Of a DNA stretch of 64,000 bases, positions 51,880 to 60,606 are shown one piece after another (position 1 is the stretch's first letter; every line of letters begins with the position of its first letter). The notes under the pieces are model-generated. The model did no database searches and was not told the origin of the DNA. It worked only from the letters and a program-made list of their open reading frames with translations. Made by a program: the position numbers and the translations under genes. The stretch comes from DASPJR01 sp035628505 (lineage in GTDB: Bacteria > Planctomycetota > SZUA-567 > H5-PLA8): positions 21,688-85,687 of the forward strand of contig DASPJR010000118.1 in NCBI GenBank assembly GCA_035628505.1, written 5' to 3'.

Positions 51880-52125
51880 ATGGTCCAGAATGACAACCCG
51901 ACCCCAACTCTTGGAAATGCGCCTAAAGAGGCGGCTTCCGGCCTCACGGGAGTTATGGCGCTCATCGATAAACGCTATCCCGAAAAAGCTGGGCGCATTC
52001 GGCGGATTCACCCGGTATTCCAGAACTTCTACCGCGTGAATTTTCACAGCATCGAAAAGCAGAACGAGATTACTGAATCGCACTTCATCAGTGTGACACC
52101 GGACGATGTGACTGAGATGAACTAA
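51880..52125 (+). CDS. Small conserved-looking hypothetical protein
   Basis: 81 residues from the ATG with an AAAAGGAG ribosome site. Soluble, no signal peptide or helix for the membrane. The central part ALIDKRYPEKAGRIRRIHPV and NFYRVNFHSI look like a compact alpha/beta fold. No family is recognised. A strong bidirectional terminator follows at 52157-52190. Confidence 0.72.
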   Translation: MVQNDNPTPTLGNAPKEAASGLTGVMALIDKRYPEKAGRIRRIHPVFQNFYRVNFHSIEKQNEITESHFISVTPDDVTEMN

Positions 52126-52156
52126 CCTCGGGCGTTAAGACAATTCGAGCAGCAAC

Positions 52157-52190
52157 AAAAAACGGGAACCGTTGAGGTTCCCGTTTTTTT
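52157..52190. terminator. Bidirectional intrinsic terminator
   Basis: A-rich sequence, then perfect arms ACGGGAACC and GGTTCCCGT around GTTGA, then a seven-T run. It lies between convergent genes ending at 52125 and 52211 and can serve both. Confidence 0.92.
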
Positions 52191-52210
52191 GTTCACTCAC
52201 GTTGAACAGT

Positions 52211-53983
52211 TTACTTCGCGATGCCTTTCGCATCCCGGCCGCGCGCGGTGGCATTGTAGGTCAGGGTGACATCGGTGCGGAAGAGCTGTTGTTTGTGCAG
52301 GACAACGACTGGCAGAATGACCTGGCGGTCCGTCACATTCGTGTTGGTCATGCCTTCATCGATCAGGAAGGGTGCGAAGTTTCCGCGCACGAACGCGGCT
52401 TCGAACGTATTGCCTGTGATCTTCAGCCGGCGGTCTTTGCGGCGGACCTGGTTGGGCGCTTCAACGGGCTCTCCCTGAGCGTTTTTGTTGCGGGGACGTG
52501 GGATTGGGAAGCTCTGCACGACGCCGCCCACATCCAGCACGAACAAGCGATTGGGCTCTCCATCACTCGTCGGAGAGAAGAGAGATGTATCGATGGCCAC
52601 CGGCAGCGTGCCTGTAACGAAAATCTGGTCGCGCTGGGCCCGGCCGAAGAGCATCTGTACGCGGGCTGTTACTGACGTAATGATCCCGCCGCTCACAGCC
52701 GGGCGGATCTGCGAGTTCTCTTCGGGCTTGGTGCGAACGTTGTTGAATGGCGTCGATTCGGAGCTGTTGGGGTCTGAGAAGAGCTCGAAGTTGCGATTGG
52801 GCTTTGTTGAGACGATCTTGGTCGTGACGTTCTCGGCGTTTTCGATTTCATCGGGGAAGCCGTCGCCATCCGAGTCCGTATTGGTCTTGCTTCCCGGACC
52901 CGGTGGAACAGCGGTAATCGACAGCACGATCGTGCGTTGATCCAGGCCGAAGGCATTCTTGGCTGAGACGAAGATGACGTGGCTGCCGATATCGGTCGGC
53001 GAACCGGTTATCGTAGCCGTGGTGGTCTCGGTGGTGGGGCCGAACGAGAGGCCGGGAGGCAGTGAACCGTTCGTGGGCTCGCTTCCGGCATCCGGACCGG
53101 TCAGGCTCGCCGTATAAATGAATGGCGGCGTGCCGCTGGCGATCAGCGTGTAATTGATCGGCTGATTGACCTGCACGGTAATTGAAAGCGGGCTGATGAT
53201 CAGGGGCGCGGCAACCGCGACCGGTTCGCCATAGAGGAAATCGTCCATGACAACCAGGTCGTTTCCGGCCCCATCGGTGTTCAGGTTCGAGAGAATCGTG
53301 TCGCCCGCCGTGATGCGGACCCGAAAGATCGGGCGGTCGGCGGCAGAGATGAACCCGGCAAATGAAAAGGTCCCGGGAAGTGCTCGGACGATACCCAGTG
53401 AAAGGTTCGCGTTATCGAAGAATTCGACGGTCGTTGACGTGCTTTCGTCCACGTCATTGAAGACCACGCCAAACCCGGAAACGACCGCCTGAGCGGTTCC
53501 GCCTGGGACGAAGAAGGTCACGTCCATCTGAGTGCTGTTGACGATCGTCAGCAGGCGTTCTGGAGTAAACGGTGCAAAGGTCTCTGTATAAGCTGGATTG
53601 ATGTTACCAAAGCGCGGCAGTGTAGCTGTGGGGTTAACCGCGTCGGCGCTGACTTCGAAACCGATGCCTCCGGTAATGCCAGGGACGGCAACGGCCGACA
53701 TGACCAGTCCGCGTGTCGTCTTGAAGAAATCATCGGGAAAAATCGAAGGTGAAGCCCGGTCGTCTGGTACGGCATCCCAGTTAATCTCGCGCCGGCCGCT
53801 GGTTGTGCCTGGACCCGTGCCATTGTTCACGCCGCCAAGAGCTGTGCGGAATTCGTCCACTTTGCCCGTGATCGAGACCGGATCAGCGCCTGCGGCGGTG
53901 AATTCAGCCGCTGACACCTGGCACAGCAATGACAATGTGCCGGAAAGTAAGGCCATGATGACACGGTGTGATGCCTTAAACAT
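52211..53983 (-). CDS. Secreted Ig-like (He_PIG) domain protein
   Basis: 590 residues. A signal peptide (MFKASHRVIMALLSGTLSLL then CQVSA) is followed by a beta-rich N-terminal half with features of PEP-CTERM-type surface proteins (VVFNDVDE, DLVVMDDFLYGEP). A putative-Ig domain at about 260-350 has the SGTPPFIYTA, NGSLPPGLSF and GSPTDIGSHVIFVSAKNAFG pattern. A calcium-binding TDSDGDGFPDEIENA loop lies near 365. No sorting signal or catalytic motif is seen at the C-terminus. It is likely an extracellular adhesive protein. An AGGGGAG ribosome site precedes the ATG. Confidence 0.85.
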   Translation of the reverse strand: MFKASHRVIMALLSGTLSLLCQVSAAEFTAAGADPVSITGKVDEFRTALGGVNNGTGPGTTSGRREINWDAVPDDRASPSIFPDDFFKTTRGLVMSAVAVPGITGGIGFEVSADAVNPTATLPRFGNINPAYTETFAPFTPERLLTIVNSTQMDVTFFVPGGTAQAVVSGFGVVFNDVDESTSTTVEFFDNANLSLGIVRALPGTFSFAGFISAADRPIFRVRITAGDTILSNLNTDGAGNDLVVMDDFLYGEPVAVAAPLIISPLSITVQVNQPINYTLIASGTPPFIYTASLTGPDAGSEPTNGSLPPGLSFGPTTETTTATITGSPTDIGSHVIFVSAKNAFGLDQRTIVLSITAVPPGPGSKTNTDSDGDGFPDEIENAENVTTKIVSTKPNRNFELFSDPNSSESTPFNNVRTKPEENSQIRPAVSGGIITSVTARVQMLFGRAQRDQIFVTGTLPVAIDTSLFSPTSDGEPNRLFVLDVGGVVQSFPIPRPRNKNAQGEPVEAPNQVRRKDRRLKITGNTFEAAFVRGNFAPFLIDEGMTNTNVTDRQVILPVVVLHKQQLFRTDVTLTYNATARGRDAKGIAK

Positions 53984-54294
53984 TCAAAAGACTCCCCTAT
54001 CTTCAAGTGTATAGCTTTGGTGCGTAAAGTAGGGCATCAGGGTTTATTTAACAAGCCCATTTATTCTCGAATTATTTTGGGGCAGGCACAGCCGGCGCTA
54101 AGCTGCGGCGCACTACCGTCCGGCAGCGGACACAGCAGCATTGTAATACCGAATATTTTGATAGGCTTTTTTGCCTTTCAGCGCACTATATCAAACGGTG
54201 CGGCATCTAATCATTTTGTAGGCGGGATTGTATTGCACTGCGCAATGTGTTCGAGTAAGGTCGAGCCTGCAAGAATACAAGTTTGAGGTCATTT
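53984..54294. other. Divergent region between exoprotein and kinase genes
   Basis: 311 bases. It holds the ribosome sites of both genes (AGGGGAG minus, TTTGAGG plus). No convincing promoter pair or operator palindrome was found. Plus- and minus-strand open frames of up to 90 codons here have no support. Confidence 0.5.
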
Positions 54295-57200
54295 ATGGCG
54301 GCGAATTCCGACAGTGAAAAAGATCGCGCCGGGGGCGCGGTGGGAGGTATCACACCGCCCAGCGAAAAGACGATGCAGTATATTCCTGGCGGAGAGAAAA
54401 CCATCGCCCAGCCGCCACCCAGCAGCGCTCAGAACACGCTTGTGCAGTCGCAGCAGACGATGCCCGTCAGCGGTTCCAGCCTGCCGCAGGCCACCCCTGC
54501 ATCCCTGGGTGGCAAGACCACTCGCACCAGCGTGCCCGATTTTGGCGGTGAAAACGTACAGCTCGCTGTTGAAATCCAGGATCTGACCGGCGAACGGCTC
54601 CTGCTGGCCGCACCGCGCGTGGAAGCGCACGGCCGCACGTGCCCGGCGCTGAACTCGATTCCTCTGCTCGCCAAGATTGGCCAGGGCGGCATGGGCGCTG
54701 TTTATTACGGCATCCACCCGCGCCTGCGCAGCGAAGTGGCTGTCAAAGTTCTGCCGTTCCACCTGGCTGAACAGGACCCGGGCATGATCCGGCGCTTCTT
54801 CCGCGAAGCGCAGATTGCCGCCCAGGTCCGCTCACCGCATCTGTGCAACGTCATGGACGTCAACGAGGAAGCCGGTCTCTTCTTCCTGGTGATGGAATAC
54901 GTCACCGGCTGCACGGCCGGACAGTACCTCAAAGCGTTGATTGAAAAAGGCGGGCAGGGGCTCTCCGAGAAAGACACGCTCGATATTGTTATCGCGGCCA
55001 CTGAAGGATTATGGGCCGCGCATTCACAGGGCGTGGTGCACCGCGACATCAAGCCTGAAAACATCATGATTCCCTACGCCGCGAAGGGATCGAAAGATTA
55101 CGATCTGCGCCGCGCTAAGCTCATGGACCTGGGGCTCGCGCGCAGCGAAGAAGGCAACCAGTCTTTGACCGGCGCGCAGTCGGCGATGGGAACACCCGGC
55201 TACATGGCGCCGGAGCAGGCCATGGATGCCAAGACCGCCGACAAGCGCTCGGACGTGTTCAGCATGGGCGCGACCATGTACTGCCTCTTGTCCGGAAAGC
55301 CTCCCTTCAAGGGCGAGACGGTCATGAAGGTGCTCATGGCCACCATGCACGAGCCGCACGAGCCGGTGGTTACGCATTGTCCGCAGGTTTCTCCGATGCT
55401 CAACGAGATCATCGAGAAATCGTTGTCCAAGAAACAGGATAACCGTTACGCGGATGCTAAACAGCTTCTGACCGCGCTGGAAGACTGCCGCAGACTCCTC
55501 ACCGGAGGCGTGGGCGGATCATCGATCGGCGCCGGCGTTCGTGGGAACTCCACGTTCGTGCAGAGCCCGGGATCGTCCCTGGGGCGCGGCGGCACGACCC
55601 AGAATACGCTCGTGAGCCCCGGCGGCACGACGACCGTGCAGACCGGCGGCGGCAACAAGGGCATGATGATGGTCGCCGCGGGCGTCGCGGCGCTGGCGCT
55701 CGCCGGCGGCGTCGGCTTCATGATGATGGGCAAGAAGCAGCAGCCGGTCGTCGATAACGGCGGCAATACCGGTACCGGCAGTACAGGGACGGGCACTGGC
55801 AACACCGGAAAGGTTACGCCGACTGTGCCCACCGGACCGGCGCCAAGCGACATTGTCCTGAAGCGGCATGCCAAGCTGATCAAGGAAGCGGACGAAAGCA
55901 TCGCCAACAACGATCCGGAAGGCGCGCGCCTGTCGCTGGACCTCGCCAAGAGCCTGAGCATCTCCACGTGGCCGGATGCGAAGAAGAGCGAAGACAAGAT
56001 CGACAACCTCTTGAAGACCTTTGATTCGCGCAAGAAGTTTGAGAGCGAGTTGAAGGCTGTCGATGAGCTCGTTACGAAGAAGAACTATAAAGACGCGCTG
56101 ACCCGGCTGAACCTGGCGATGAAAGATGCGCCGGACGACGCGGCGATCAAGGTCGGCGAACAGCGCGAGAAGACCATCACTGAAAAACTGAAGATGGTCA
56201 TGCAGGAAGAGAAAGCGCGCAAGCTTCTGGACGAAGCTGAAAAGATGCTCAAGCCGGCGGAAGCCGAGCAGGCGTTGCGCAAGGTCGATGAAGTCAAACG
56301 TCTCTTCCCGGCCAATGGCGATGAGTTCAACAAGAAAGCGCTCGACCTTGAAAACAGACTGAATGTGGTGCTCAAGGAAAAGCAGCGCTCCGAAGAATAC
56401 GACCGCGGCTTGAAGGAAGTGCTGGAGCTTGAGACGAAGGGCAACTGGGAAGCGGCCAGCAAGGCGGCCTGGGAACTGCGCAAGCTGATCCCTGAGCGCC
56501 CGGAAGCCCCGGAGGCGCTCAAGCGCATACAGCCCAAGCTTGACGAAAAGGCGCAGCTCGCTCTGGCCGAACAGGCCAAGCGTGAGCTGATCGAATCGCT
56601 GGGCAAGGCAAACGATCTGTTTAACCAGAAGCAGTATGAAAAAGCCGGCGAGATCCTCGACGGCATTCCCAAGAAGACCGATCCGGAATACGTCGCACTC
56701 AAGAAGAAGGTCGATGATGCCCTGGTCCTGCTGAAACAGGAACAGCAGCAGAAGCAGAAGCGGGAAGAGTTTAACGGCATCATCGCCAGTGCAGAGAAAG
56801 CATTTAACGACCAGGATCTGGCCACTGCAAAACAGCAACTGGCGCAAGCCGAGCAGATGTTCAAGGACGATCCGGTCATTGCCAGGCTGCGCGGGGAAAT
56901 TGCGAAGAAGGAAGAGTTCGCCAAAGCCAAGCTGGAATACGATGGGCTGCTGAATAAAATCCGTGAAGCGATCAAATCCACATCCCTGGATGAGGCCGAC
57001 CGTTTCCTGACTCTTGCGTCGAAAAATCCCGCGGCCGATGCGAAGCTCACCAGCCTGAAGGCCAAAGTGGATGAACTGCGTGAAGAACAGAAGAAGATTC
57101 AGAACGTTGAGGCCGAATACGCGAACCTTCTGAGCAGCGCGGCGGTATTCGAAAAAGCCGGCGATGAGAAGAAAGAATTCTCCGACAAGCTCAACAGCTA

Positions 57201-58101
57201 CGACCTCGCTCTGCGCAAGCTGCTCAGCGCCAAGCCCCTGAAGAAGGGCGGCGAAGCGGATCAGCGCGAAGTGGCGCTTCGCAAGAAAATCGAGGACACG
57301 CAGAAAGCGGAAGAAGTGGAGCGGCGCAAGGTTGAGGAAGCCAGGCGCCTTGCTGCCGAGCAGGAAGCGCAGCAGAAGCTCAACCGCAAGCAGTTTGACG
57401 ACCGCATGCTGGCGGCAAATACCTCCGCGCAGCAGGGCGATTTCGCATCCGCGCTGGCTAATCTGGCTGAAGCCGGAAAGCTCTTCCCGAACGATCCGAA
57501 ACTTGTCGAACGGACTGCAGAGGTCAAGAAGATGCAGGCCGACGTCGACGGCAAGATCAAGGCCGCGATCGATCTGGCAGCGCAGCGCGTTCCCAAGCGG
57601 CAATTCGCAGACGCGATCGCCGATGTTCAGGGCGTTGCCAGGCAGTATCCGATGCGCCGCGAGCTCTCGAGCGTGGTGGAAGGTATTACTGCGCTCCAGC
57701 GCGTTGAAGGCTCGGTGCAGAACCAGCTTGCCAGCGCAGCGGGGCGCCTGAAGACAATCGACGCCAAGGCCGAAGGCCGTGCGGGCGCGTACCGCGCGCG
57801 CGTCACGGACGCGCAGAGCCGCATGCAGTCGCTGGTAGACAACACGATCGACCAGATCGTGCGCTCGCGCTTTGCGGATGCCACTTCAGCCATTCGAGCG
57901 CTGGAAACGGACGTACTCCGTAACGGCGCTCAGCTGGCCAGCGCGCTGGACAGCTATGAAGAAGCGGCGCGGCCGCCGGCGGCAACCACGACCAACCAGG
58001 GCGACGAGAATCCCTTTAAGGAAAACAAGAAGAAGTCAACGCCTCCACCGACCAAGGAAAAGAAGAGCTCGAACGTCGGCGACGTCAATCCTTTTGACTA
58101 A
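54295..58101 (+). CDS. Transmembrane Ser/Thr protein kinase with long C-terminal repeat/coiled-coil region
   Basis: 1268 residues from the ATG at 54295. A disordered N-terminus (1-115) precedes a Hanks-type kinase domain (about 124-405) with GQGGMGAVY, VAVKVLP, HRDIKPEN (catalytic Asp near 251), the metal-binding motif as DLG rather than DFG, and GTPGYMAPEQ. A single membrane helix (about 455-478, MVAAGVAALALAGGVGFMMM) is followed by a thrice-lengthened outer part of some 790 residues made of TPR-like helical units (repeats such as EAxQALRKVDEVKRLFP, KAGEILDGIPKKTDPEYVAL) and coiled coils. It is probably a receptor kinase sensing an external ligand; the target is unknown. Polar C-terminal end NVGDVNPFD. 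Confidence 0.92.
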   Translation: MAANSDSEKDRAGGAVGGITPPSEKTMQYIPGGEKTIAQPPPSSAQNTLVQSQQTMPVSGSSLPQATPASLGGKTTRTSVPDFGGENVQLAVEIQDLTGERLLLAAPRVEAHGRTCPALNSIPLLAKIGQGGMGAVYYGIHPRLRSEVAVKVLPFHLAEQDPGMIRRFFREAQIAAQVRSPHLCNVMDVNEEAGLFFLVMEYVTGCTAGQYLKALIEKGGQGLSEKDTLDIVIAATEGLWAAHSQGVVHRDIKPENIMIPYAAKGSKDYDLRRAKLMDLGLARSEEGNQSLTGAQSAMGTPGYMAPEQAMDAKTADKRSDVFSMGATMYCLLSGKPPFKGETVMKVLMATMHEPHEPVVTHCPQVSPMLNEIIEKSLSKKQDNRYADAKQLLTALEDCRRLLTGGVGGSSIGAGVRGNSTFVQSPGSSLGRGGTTQNTLVSPGGTTTVQTGGGNKGMMMVAAGVAALALAGGVGFMMMGKKQQPVVDNGGNTGTGSTGTGTGNTGKVTPTVPTGPAPSDIVLKRHAKLIKEADESIANNDPEGARLSLDLAKSLSISTWPDAKKSEDKIDNLLKTFDSRKKFESELKAVDELVTKKNYKDALTRLNLAMKDAPDDAAIKVGEQREKTITEKLKMVMQEEKARKLLDEAEKMLKPAEAEQALRKVDEVKRLFPANGDEFNKKALDLENRLNVVLKEKQRSEEYDRGLKEVLELETKGNWEAASKAAWELRKLIPERPEAPEALKRIQPKLDEKAQLALAEQAKRELIESLGKANDLFNQKQYEKAGEILDGIPKKTDPEYVALKKKVDDALVLLKQEQQQKQKREEFNGIIASAEKAFNDQDLATAKQQLAQAEQMFKDDPVIARLRGEIAKKEEFAKAKLEYDGLLNKIREAIKSTSLDEADRFLTLASKNPAADAKLTSLKAKVDELREEQKKIQNVEAEYANLLSSAAVFEKAGDEKKEFSDKLNSYDLALRKLLSAKPLKKGGEADQREVALRKKIEDTQKAEEVERRKVEEARRLAAEQEAQQKLNRKQFDDRMLAANTSAQQGDFASALANLAEAGKLFPNDPKLVERTAEVKKMQADVDGKIKAAIDLAAQRVPKRQFADAIADVQGVARQYPMRRELSSVVEGITALQRVEGSVQNQLASAAGRLKTIDAKAEGRAGAYRARVTDAQSRMQSLVDNTIDQIVRSRFADATSAIRALETDVLRNGAQLASALDSYEEAARPPAATTTNQGDENPFKENKKKSTPPPTKEKKSSNVGDVNPFD

Positions 58102-58118
58102 ATAAAGCGTTTCATCAT

Positions 58119-58154
58119 GCACCGGCCCCGGCGTTGCAAAGCCCGGGGCGGTGC
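58119..58154. terminator. GC-rich hairpin after the kinase gene
   Basis: GCACCGGCCCCGG and CCCGGGGCGGTGC can pair around GCGTTGCAAAG-type loop bases. No T-run follows, so it is a weak terminator or a Rho-associated/mRNA-end structure, 17 bases beyond the kinase stop. Confidence 0.5.
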
Positions 58155-58269
58155 TAATGTCCGGCTTGACTTTTGTTTCCTTGCGCCTAGCCTGAGCGGA
58201 CCAAACATTCACGACGGAGCTGAAGCCGCATCCCGATTTCGGCTGATACTTATTTCACGGATGAAGTAA

Positions 58270-58971
58270 ATGACCCAGCCGATTCCGGAAACGTTACGCG
58301 TGCCCCTGTTTCCTCTTCCAGGCGTGGTGCTTTTTCCCGGCACGGTGCTGCCCCTGCGTATCTTTGAGCCGCGCTATCTGGCTCTTTTGCAGGACGTGCT
58401 GTCGGGCGAGAAACTTATTGGCATGCCGCAGCTGAAGCCCGCTTCCTTTGTTGCCGAGCAGTCTTCGGCGACTCCGCCGGTTTTTCAAACGCTGGGCGTT
58501 GGCCGCGTCGTGGCGCAGGAACAGGCGCCGGACGGCACGTGGAACATCGCGCTGCTGGGACAATGGCGCTGCCGCATCGTTTCCGAAATCCCGCACCGGC
58601 CCTATCGCATTGCCCAACTTCAGATTCTGAAAGACACGATGCCGACGAACGTAGTGGCCGAAGAGCAGCTGCGGCGCGGCATGCACGCGCTTAAGCGAAC
58701 CGCCATCGAATTGGCGCAGCGGACATTGGATCCCGAGGCTGCCGGCCAGCTTAAGGAGCGGCTGGAAGATCATGTGGCGCCGGGAATTGCCGCCGACGTG
58801 CTGGGCTGCGCGTTTATTCACGATCCGGCGCTGCGACAGGCGCTGCTGGAAAACTGCGATGTGGGCGTGCGCGTGCTGACGGTACAAAAGCTGCTGGAAC
58901 AGAAACTGGAACAGACGCGTGCAAAACTGCCGACGCGTACGCTGGACAAGGATGTTATCTGCCTGAATTGA
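58270..58971 (+). CDS. LON N-terminal (substrate-binding) domain protein
   Basis: 233 residues. The N-terminal LRVPLFPLPGVVLFPGTVLP, LRIFEPRYLAL and GEKLIGMPQL pattern is the PF02190 LON substrate-binding domain. A helical region follows (about 120-233). No AAA ATPase or protease domain is present, so it is a stand-alone LON-domain protein, as is common in many bacteria. Its role is unknown, possibly protein recognition. It follows the kinase gene by about 170 bases in the same orientation. Confidence 0.88.
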   Translation: MTQPIPETLRVPLFPLPGVVLFPGTVLPLRIFEPRYLALLQDVLSGEKLIGMPQLKPASFVAEQSSATPPVFQTLGVGRVVAQEQAPDGTWNIALLGQWRCRIVSEIPHRPYRIAQLQILKDTMPTNVVAEEQLRRGMHALKRTAIELAQRTLDPEAAGQLKERLEDHVAPGIAADVLGCAFIHDPALRQALLENCDVGVRVLTVQKLLEQKLEQTRAKLPTRTLDKDVICLN

Positions 58972-59081
58972 TTTTTCTTTGAACGACAAGTGCCGCTGCT
59001 CGGGTAATGTTTCGGGCGGCGGTCGCAGCCGTCTAAAGGTTGCGGCAGTGCTCGTAAAACGGGGAGGGGGGCCCCAAGCAG

Positions 59082-59534
59082 ATGAAACGTGGCAAGGGCA
59101 AGCGCGGGCGCGGCGATGCCGAACCCGAACTGATCCGCTTTGGTATTTCAATTCCGGCGGACTTATTGAAAAAATTCGATGAACTTCTGACTGAAAAAAA
59201 GAATCAGAACAGATCGGAAGCCATTCGCGATCTGATCCGCGATCGCCTCGTGCAGGACGCGTGGAACGAAGGAAAAGGCGAGCAGGTTGCCGTCGTGACG
59301 CTCACCTTCGAAACCCAGAATATCGAAGCGCAGCGCCGCCTGGCAGAAGGTAAGCGCGCGCTGGGCGAGCGCATGCTGGCTTCGACGCAAGTGCGTGTGA
59401 GTCCTCAGCAGGACATGGAGATCGTGACACTGCTGGGACAGGCCTCGACGGTGCGCGCCGATGCCGAAGCGCTGATCGGTACGAAAGGCATTCTCCACGG
59501 CAAGTTCGTGATGACCACGCCCGGCTCGCTTTAA
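59082..59534 (+). CDS. NikR-like ribbon-helix-helix regulator lacking nickel ligands
   Basis: 150 residues with the NikR layout. A basic N-terminal extension and a ribbon-helix-helix DNA-binding domain (IRFGISIPADLLKKFDELLT, then NRSEAIRDLIRDRLV) are followed by an ACT-like C-terminal domain (VAVVTLTFE; MEIVTLLGQ; TKGILHGKFVM). By alignment to E. coli NikR, the four nickel ligands H76, H87, H89 and C95 correspond to R92, Q103, R105 and D111, so none is kept. The fold for DNA binding looks intact. It therefore cannot sense nickel in the known way. A GGGGAGGGGGG ribosome site lies upstream. No nickel transporter or hydrogenase gene is nearby. Confidence 0.85.
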   Translation: MKRGKGKRGRGDAEPELIRFGISIPADLLKKFDELLTEKKNQNRSEAIRDLIRDRLVQDAWNEGKGEQVAVVTLTFETQNIEAQRRLAEGKRALGERMLASTQVRVSPQQDMEIVTLLGQASTVRADAEALIGTKGILHGKFVMTTPGSL

Positions 59535-59575
59535 CAGCGTACTGCAGCCTTCCAGCGCCAGGAATATCTGGATAG

Positions 59576-59613
59576 AAAGAAAAAGGGCCGCTCCGATGAG
59601 CGGCCCTTTCTTT
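59576..59613. terminator. Bidirectional intrinsic terminator
   Basis: AAAGAAAAAGGGCCGCTC and GAGCGGCCCTTTCTTT pair around CGAT with A- and T-rich flanks. It lies between convergent genes ending at 59534 and 59640. Confidence 0.9.
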
Positions 59614-59639
59614 CAAGCATCATGCATTATGCGTCGCGT

Positions 59640-60335
59640 TCACTTCGCCGGCAGTTCCTTCAGCTTGATCTCCTTGAACGAAATCTTCATCGGCGCGCCA
59701 CCGTGAATCTGCAGACCCAGCACGCCCGAGAGCGCACGGCCGGCTTCATCGTTGTCAGTAAAGTCGATCGAGACGATACCGTTGATCTTGTGGATCAGAC
59801 GGTTGCCCTGAGCGATCACGACGCACTCGTTCCATTCGCCTTTCTTGTCCGCGGTCTTGAGCTTCTCCAGGTCCGGCGTTGTGCCCGTGATGTTCTTCCT
59901 GGCTTTCTCTTCCATCGTCACGACTTCGCCGGCCATGCAGATGCGGCCACGCTTCTTCTCATCGTAGAGCTTGCACATATTCGGGAAGGTGTATTGCAGG
60001 TCGCACTGGTAGCCGGCGAGCACGAATTTGCCGACCTCCTTGCTGCGGTACTGCACGCCTGAATTGTTCGAGCCTTCCAGCTTGAAGAGGCAGCGGAATT
60101 CAAAGTCCTTCAATTCGCCGCCCTTCCAAACGAGGAAGGTATTTCCTTTCGCGGGATTCTCCTTCGTGGTCTCGCCGACAATAGCGCCATCCTGCACCGA
60201 CCAGAGCTTGCTGTCGCCATCCCAGCCGGTCAGATCTTTGCCATTGAAGAGGTCTTTGAATCCGTCGGTCTCGGCTGCGCAAAGGGGCACGGCGAGCGCC
60301 AGCAGAATGACAACAGGCAACGCACACATCTTCAT
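59640..60335 (-). CDS. Exported DUF1080 (3-keto-disaccharide hydrolase-like) protein
   Basis: 231 residues from the ATG at 60335, preceded by an AGGAG ribosome site. A signal peptide (MKMCALPVVILLALAVPLCA) leads to a single DUF1080 beta-sandwich domain: FKDLFNGKDLTGWDGDSK near 25, DFEFRCLFKLEGSNNSGVQY, NECVVIAQGNRLIHKINGIV and LGLQIHGGAPMKISFKEIKL. DUF1080 domains are concanavalin-like and bind or cleave modified disaccharides; they are very abundant in PVC-group genomes. It is a single-gene unit, its 3' end at a terminator. Its catalytic state cannot be judged by eye. Confidence 0.92.
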   Translation of the reverse strand: MKMCALPVVILLALAVPLCAAETDGFKDLFNGKDLTGWDGDSKLWSVQDGAIVGETTKENPAKGNTFLVWKGGELKDFEFRCLFKLEGSNNSGVQYRSKEVGKFVLAGYQCDLQYTFPNMCKLYDEKKRGRICMAGEVVTMEEKARKNITGTTPDLEKLKTADKKGEWNECVVIAQGNRLIHKINGIVSIDFTDNDEAGRALSGVLGLQIHGGAPMKISFKEIKLKELPAK

Positions 60336-60606
60336 CGGACTTTTCTCCTGAAAGCGAATGCTTTCGAAACGAAAGCGGGCTCTGAACTTATACACTGATC
60401 CCATGACGCGCGAACGACATTTTCATTCGCTTTTGCGGCAGAGCCCGTTTCGTTCGCGGTTCGAAGAATAGATCGAAAGCACATCCTCTCGGCGCAAGCG
60501 GCTTGAAACGAAAAGACCTGCGGCGACTTTCATGGCGCTTCAAAAAAGATGGAAGGCTGGTGTACTCAATGCGTACGCTTAGGCCTGAAAACAAGGATAC
60601 ATTTTG

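Noticed and set aside
55519..57603. A 694-codon open frame on the minus strand inside the kinase gene
   Set aside because: It lies wholly opposite the strongly supported kinase C-terminal region, has no ribosome site, and its sequence is Leu/Phe-rich in the manner of an antisense shadow of a GC-biased gene.
59082..59534. Annotating the ribbon-helix-helix gene simply as nickel-responsive nikR
   Set aside because: All four nickel ligands are replaced and no nickel-related gene is nearby, so nickel sensing is not supported.
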